A stretch of 64,000 bases of DNA from the NCBI RefSeq assembly GCF_900105415.1, contig NZ_FNSM01000001.1:8502001-8566000 (forward strand), read 5' to 3'. Below the pieces are notes generated by a model. That model was not told the origin of the DNA, ran no database searches, and saw nothing but the letters and a program-made list of their open reading frames with translations. Source of the DNA: Streptomyces sp. TLI_105 (GTDB lineage Bacteria; Actinomycetota; Actinomycetes; Streptomycetales; Streptomycetaceae). Within the stretch, counting starts at the first letter, position 1. The number at the start of each line of letters is the position of its first letter. Shown here piece after piece: positions 61,359-64,000 of the stretch. Position numbers and translations under genes: made by a program.

Positions 61359-61934
61359 ATGACCGCATCTCGCAACCTCGCTCGTCACGCCCATGCCGAT
61401 CTCGCTTGGGTGCAGTCGATGGGTGGCCCCTTGATCGTTGTCCCGGTCTCTGCGCTGGACCAGTGGGGCGGATGCACGGAAGACGGAGTCATCGTCGGCG
61501 GAACCGATGTGCCCGACGACTACGACCGTGCCTGTGATGTGGAGGGCTGGGCTGGGATCGTCGCGGTCGGCACCGAGGGGTCCGGGTTGGTACTGGCCGA
61601 CGAGCCCGCCACGACCTGCTACCTCTCTGAGCAGAACGTCTTCCTGCGATGGCTTGCCGCCGACTCTGATGCCGAGCTGCTTGAAGCTGCCAAGGCCGTC
61701 ATGGAGGACCCCGCAACCGACTGGGAAGACTGTGGTGTCTGGGAGACCGATGGGGCAGCGGTTCTCTTGGAATCCGCTGTAGCCGGAGCTGACCTGGCCG
61801 TGGAGTACCCGGATCAGGGGGGCTTGCCGGAGCAGGCCCAAGTTTCCGTGCCGGCGGGACGCTGGAGCGTTCGCGCATTTCACAAGACGGGCGACTTTCC
61901 GTGGGCGGGGATCGTCCAGCTCCTTCCTGCGTAA
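61359..61934 (+). CDS. Imm21-family immunity protein
   Basis: 191 residues from ATG 61359. The family pattern is clear: LAWVQSMGGPLIVVPVSALD, QWGGCTEDGVIVGG, DDYDRACDVEGWAGIVAVGT, LVLADEPATTCYLSEQNVFL, RWLAADSDAELLEAAKAVME and LPEQAQVSVPAGRWSVRAFH. Imm21 proteins neutralise toxins of contact- or secretion-dependent polymorphic systems. No toxin gene is in the window, so it is an orphan immunity gene or protects against a neighbour's toxin. Confidence 0.85.
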   Translation: MTASRNLARHAHADLAWVQSMGGPLIVVPVSALDQWGGCTEDGVIVGGTDVPDDYDRACDVEGWAGIVAVGTEGSGLVLADEPATTCYLSEQNVFLRWLAADSDAELLEAAKAVMEDPATDWEDCGVWETDGAAVLLESAVAGADLAVEYPDQGGLPEQAQVSVPAGRWSVRAFHKTGDFPWAGIVQLLPA

Positions 61935-61940
61935 TAGGTC

Positions 61941-62345
61941 TCAGCTGTCTGATCGGCGGGCCACCTCGGCTGCGTATGCGGACCTGAGGGCCCCGGCGGC
62001 CCAGCGTTCGGCAGCTGTGGGGCTGATGCCGAGCAGACGCTGAAGGACTGCTGGCGGCATCTGTGTGCAGAGATCAAGCAGGGCCACGCATCGTCCGGCT
62101 TCGGTAGGGAGTCCGATCTTGCGGAGGCGCCGGCTGAGTTGTTTGCTGCCCAGCGGCTTGCCGGGCCTCTGAGTCGGAAAGAGCCAGGGTGCGTTGAGGT
62201 TGTTCGACATCACGGTGTGCTGGTGATCGTTGGCGATGTCGACGAGCTGGAGGACCAGGCCGTCGAGGGGTGGTGGCAGCCTCAGGGGAGTCCGGTTGAG
62301 GCGGAGGGCGACGCCGTTCTCGTCATGGATGACGTGTGCCGTGGT
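61941..62345 (-). pseudogene. C-terminal part of a recombinase-like integrative-element protein
   Basis: The minus strand reads HVIHDENGVALRLNRTPLRL, PPPLDGLVLQLVDIANDHQH, APWLFPTQRPGKPLGSKQLS, RRLRKIGLPTEAGRCVALLD, LCTQMPPAVLQRLLGISPTA and AERWAAGALRSAYAAEVARR. 'WLFPGxRPGxPLxxxxLxxRLRxxGIPTxxxRxxALLxL' is the conserved C-terminal segment of tyrosine-recombinase-like Streptomyces proteins. The N-terminus is missing after about 62345, where other DNA begins. Confidence 0.65.
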
Positions 62346-62477
62346 CAGTCGGCAGGTTCTCGCGGGGGAGCAGGCGCGGCGAGTGCGCAGTCGGCGGGTG
62401 GGACCGGGGCGGACGGCGCCGACGCCCGCTACCGGCCCCTGCCCAACCCGTTGACCGGCGGGTGAGCGGTCACGGCA

Positions 62478-62506
62478 AGGCCCCCGGGGTGGGTTCCCGG
62501 GGGCCT
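62478..62506. terminator. Bidirectional hairpin terminator
   Basis: AGGCCCCCGGG (62478-62488) pairs with CCCGGGGGCCT (62496-62506) around a seven-base loop. It lies just downstream of the peroxidase stop on the minus strand and beyond a plus-strand frame ending at 62465. Confidence 0.7.
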
Positions 62507-62522
62507 CGGCGGTGGGGTGGGG

Positions 62523-64000
62523 TCAGCCCGGCAGCGGGCGGTCCCGCTGGACGACGGCGTCGGTGTGCGCCGAGCCGTCGGCGACGCTGATCACCCGGTA
62601 GCCGCCCTTGTGGAAGACCCAGTACCAGTTCTGGGCGTTGCCCGGCTGCCGGCCCGGCACGGGCTGGACGGAGTCGACATGCTCCACCCCGGCGAGGGAC
62701 GGCCACATGCCGAGCCCGCTGTCGTCCGTCTCGCGGCGGTCCCGGTAACCCCCGGCCTGCAGGGAGATGATCCGGTACCGCTGGCCCGCGGGCGTGGTGT
62801 GGAACATCCAGTAGTGGTACCGGCCGTCACCCCCGGGCTGCTTGTCGGGGATCGGCAGCACCGCATCGACATGGGTGACGGGGTCGGGCGCGGCGTCGAA
62901 CGAGCTCCACTGGCTCAGCGGCCGCGCCCGGTTGCCGTCCACCCTGACCCGGACGGGCTCCTGTCCGTCGACGAGGACGTACCGGTAGCGCTGCCTGCCG
63001 TCGTCGCCCGTGAAGAACAGCCAGTGGCCGGACTCCCCGCCCACCTCCTGCCGGCCCGGGACGGGCCAGGCGGCGTCGACTCGCTTGATGTCGTGCAGGT
63101 CGTCCCAGAAGGACAGCGGCCGCCCGCCCGAGCCTTCGAGCGCGAGGGTGGCGTCGCCACCGCCGACCGAGGAGCTGAGCGGGACAGCCCTGCCGCCCTG
63201 GAAGGCGAGGTAGCGGCCCGGGTGCCCGGGCTGGGGGACCACCGCGTCGACCGGCCGCGCCTGGGGATCCGGCACGGGCGTGACCGACCCGCCGCCCTCC
63301 AGGCGCCCCTGGGCGAGACCGCGCAGGGTGCTCAGGGAGGGGTTGAAGGCGTACACCGCGCCCTCGGTCCTCACGAACGGACGGAACCCGAGCGTCGTGG
63401 TCTGCCGCTCACCCGCTGCGTTACGGCTCTCGAAGCTGACCTGGCCATCGTTCACATCGGACAGCTGCCCGCTCACCATGGGATCGGGACCCGGCCGGTG
63501 CGGGCGGTCGTGCGGGAAGTCGGGGTCGTTGACCCAGTCGGCCTGGATGAACTCGAACTGCCGCACCAGGTCGGCCTGGTAGCAGACGAAGACGAGCCCC
63601 CGGGGGTCGTCGGCGCCGCTTCCCTCGCCCTGGGTGGGGTTGAAGGGCCGCCCGTAGGGGATGCCCCGGCGGATGATGCGCCGCTCGTCCATGAACTTCT
63701 CGTCGACGAGCTCGCCCTCGTCGACCAGTCCGTCGCGCGGGTTGGTCTTGCGCAGGTGGGAGAAGAGCGGGGTGACCAGACCGTCGGGGTCGTCCTTGAA
63801 GGTGATGTCGTTGTCCGGCTCGGGCTCCGGCTTCCCGGCCGGCTTCATCGGGCAGTTGGCGACCGACGCGCCGGACGGCCAGCGGCCCACCAGACGGGCG
63901 GCGAGCCACTCCTGGGTGGTCCGGTCGTCGACCGCCTTGGCGGCCTTGAGCCGCTTGAGCTCGACGCCGACCTGCGCCCACCAGCCCGGCACGTCCTGGT
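62523..64000 (-). CDS. Dyp-type peroxidase, C-terminal part, with hemopexin-like repeat tail (partial)
   Basis: The frame is open through the right edge; about 490 residues are visible. The proximal region includes RTTQEWLAARLVGRWPSGA, LFSHLRKTNPRDG with the heme-ligand-type His, RRIIRRGIPYGRPFNP, and ARGLVFVCYQADLVRQFEFI-like sequence, the standard C-terminal half of Dyp heme peroxidases. From about residue 240 onward there are four ~60-residue repeats, each with VDAxxPxPxxQ...YxxFxxxxxxRYRxxxL (VDAAWPVPGRQEVGGESGHW, VDAVLPIPDKQPGGDGRYHY, VDSVQPVPGRQPGNAQNWYW). This looks like a four-bladed hemopexin-like propeller. The N-terminal half lies outside the window. Confidence 0.85.
   Translation of the reverse strand, partial: QDVPGWWAQVGVELKRLKAAKAVDDRTTQEWLAARLVGRWPSGASVANCPMKPAGKPEPEPDNDITFKDDPDGLVTPLFSHLRKTNPRDGLVDEGELVDEKFMDERRIIRRGIPYGRPFNPTQGEGSGADDPRGLVFVCYQADLVRQFEFIQADWVNDPDFPHDRPHRPGPDPMVSGQLSDVNDGQVSFESRNAAGERQTTTLGFRPFVRTEGAVYAFNPSLSTLRGLAQGRLEGGGSVTPVPDPQARPVDAVVPQPGHPGRYLAFQGGRAVPLSSSVGGGDATLALEGSGGRPLSFWDDLHDIKRVDAAWPVPGRQEVGGESGHWLFFTGDDGRQRYRYVLVDGQEPVRVRVDGNRARPLSQWSSFDAAPDPVTHVDAVLPIPDKQPGGDGRYHYWMFHTTPAGQRYRIISLQAGGYRDRRETDDSGLGMWPSLAGVEHVDSVQPVPGRQPGNAQNWYWVFHKGGYRVISVADGSAHTDAVVQRDRPLPG

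Noticed and set aside
1..64000. A secondary-metabolite gene cluster
   Set aside because: The FAD oxidoreductase, MMPL exporter, TipAS-like gene and esterase remnant are suggestive singly, but there is no synthase, synthetase, terpene cyclase or RiPP core gene.
1..64000. tRNA or rRNA genes and riboswitches
   Set aside because: I found no cloverleaf-like sequence with conserved TTCGAATC-type arm, no rRNA sequence and no recognised riboswitch core; a covariance-model search would be needed for certainty.

Overview
The base composition (very G+C rich, GTG starts, G/C-biased third codon positions) and the protein families present (SpoIIE-type PP2C phosphatase, a small lipoprotein of a type common in Streptomyces, CsbD, PhoD-type phosphatase, GG-rich HTH regulators, Imm21, many IS5/IS630 elements) indicate a Streptomyces or close relative. 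There are no rRNA, tRNA, ribosomal or central metabolic genes. About a third of the window is insertion-sequence debris, so this looks like an accessory region such as a chromosome arm or an integrated or linear plasmid segment. This is inference; no telomere, origin or att site was recognised.

Layout. 1-7.7 kb: partial and hypothetical genes, IS5/ISL3/IS110 debris, a membrane PP2C phosphatase, a lipoprotein, a secreted tyrosine phosphatase and an internally deleted IS. 7.8-18.1 kb: a Tat-exported bicovalent FAD oxidoreductase, three degenerate CRISPR-like repeat pairs, CsbD, a small membrane protein, a decayed SDR, a PhoD-like phosphatase, an ORF that fuses a transposase N-terminus to an erythromycin-esterase C-terminus, and a membrane-anchored Mrr-like nuclease. 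18.4-26.7 kb: an IS630 remnant, a GNAT, then a LuxR-type response regulator, histidine kinase and MMPL exporter set bounded by two same-orientation IS5 sequences, and a second intact IS. 26.8-33.3 kb: LRR protein, unknowns, a stand-alone TipAS-like domain, a decayed VOC protein, a HEAT-repeat protein and IS5/IS630 copies. 33.4-42.9 kb: a secreted thermolysin-like protease divergent from an HTH protein, an NmrA-like oxidoreductase, and a secreted DNRLRE/beta-propeller protein flanked by inverted IS arms and ending in a perfect 80-bp palindrome. 43-51.5 kb: cold-shock protein, NTF2-like protein, fused IS630/IS5 wrecks, two unknown genes, and an IS630-type element whose left end recurs exactly, inverted, beyond a neighbouring membrane-protein gene. 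51.9-59.3 kb: GNAT, ZIP transporter, MscL, frameshifted RsbW-like and STAS genes, and a large APC permease. 60-64 kb: three small hypothetical or immunity-type genes (one Imm21), a recombinase remnant, and the 3' part of a Dyp-type peroxidase with a repeat-bearing tail.

The intact functional genes are mostly envelope or stress functions (phosphatases, MscL, ZIP, permease, MMPL, CsbD, cold shock) and possible defence or conflict functions (Mrr-like nuclease, Imm21, TipAS, CRISPR remnants). The most unusual signals are structural: the perfect palindrome, IS ends that enclose passenger genes, chimeric ORFs formed at IS junctions, and duplicated orphan CRISPR-like units. Several otherwise good genes carry single-base shifts, some in C/G runs, so either real decay or consensus error must be considered.
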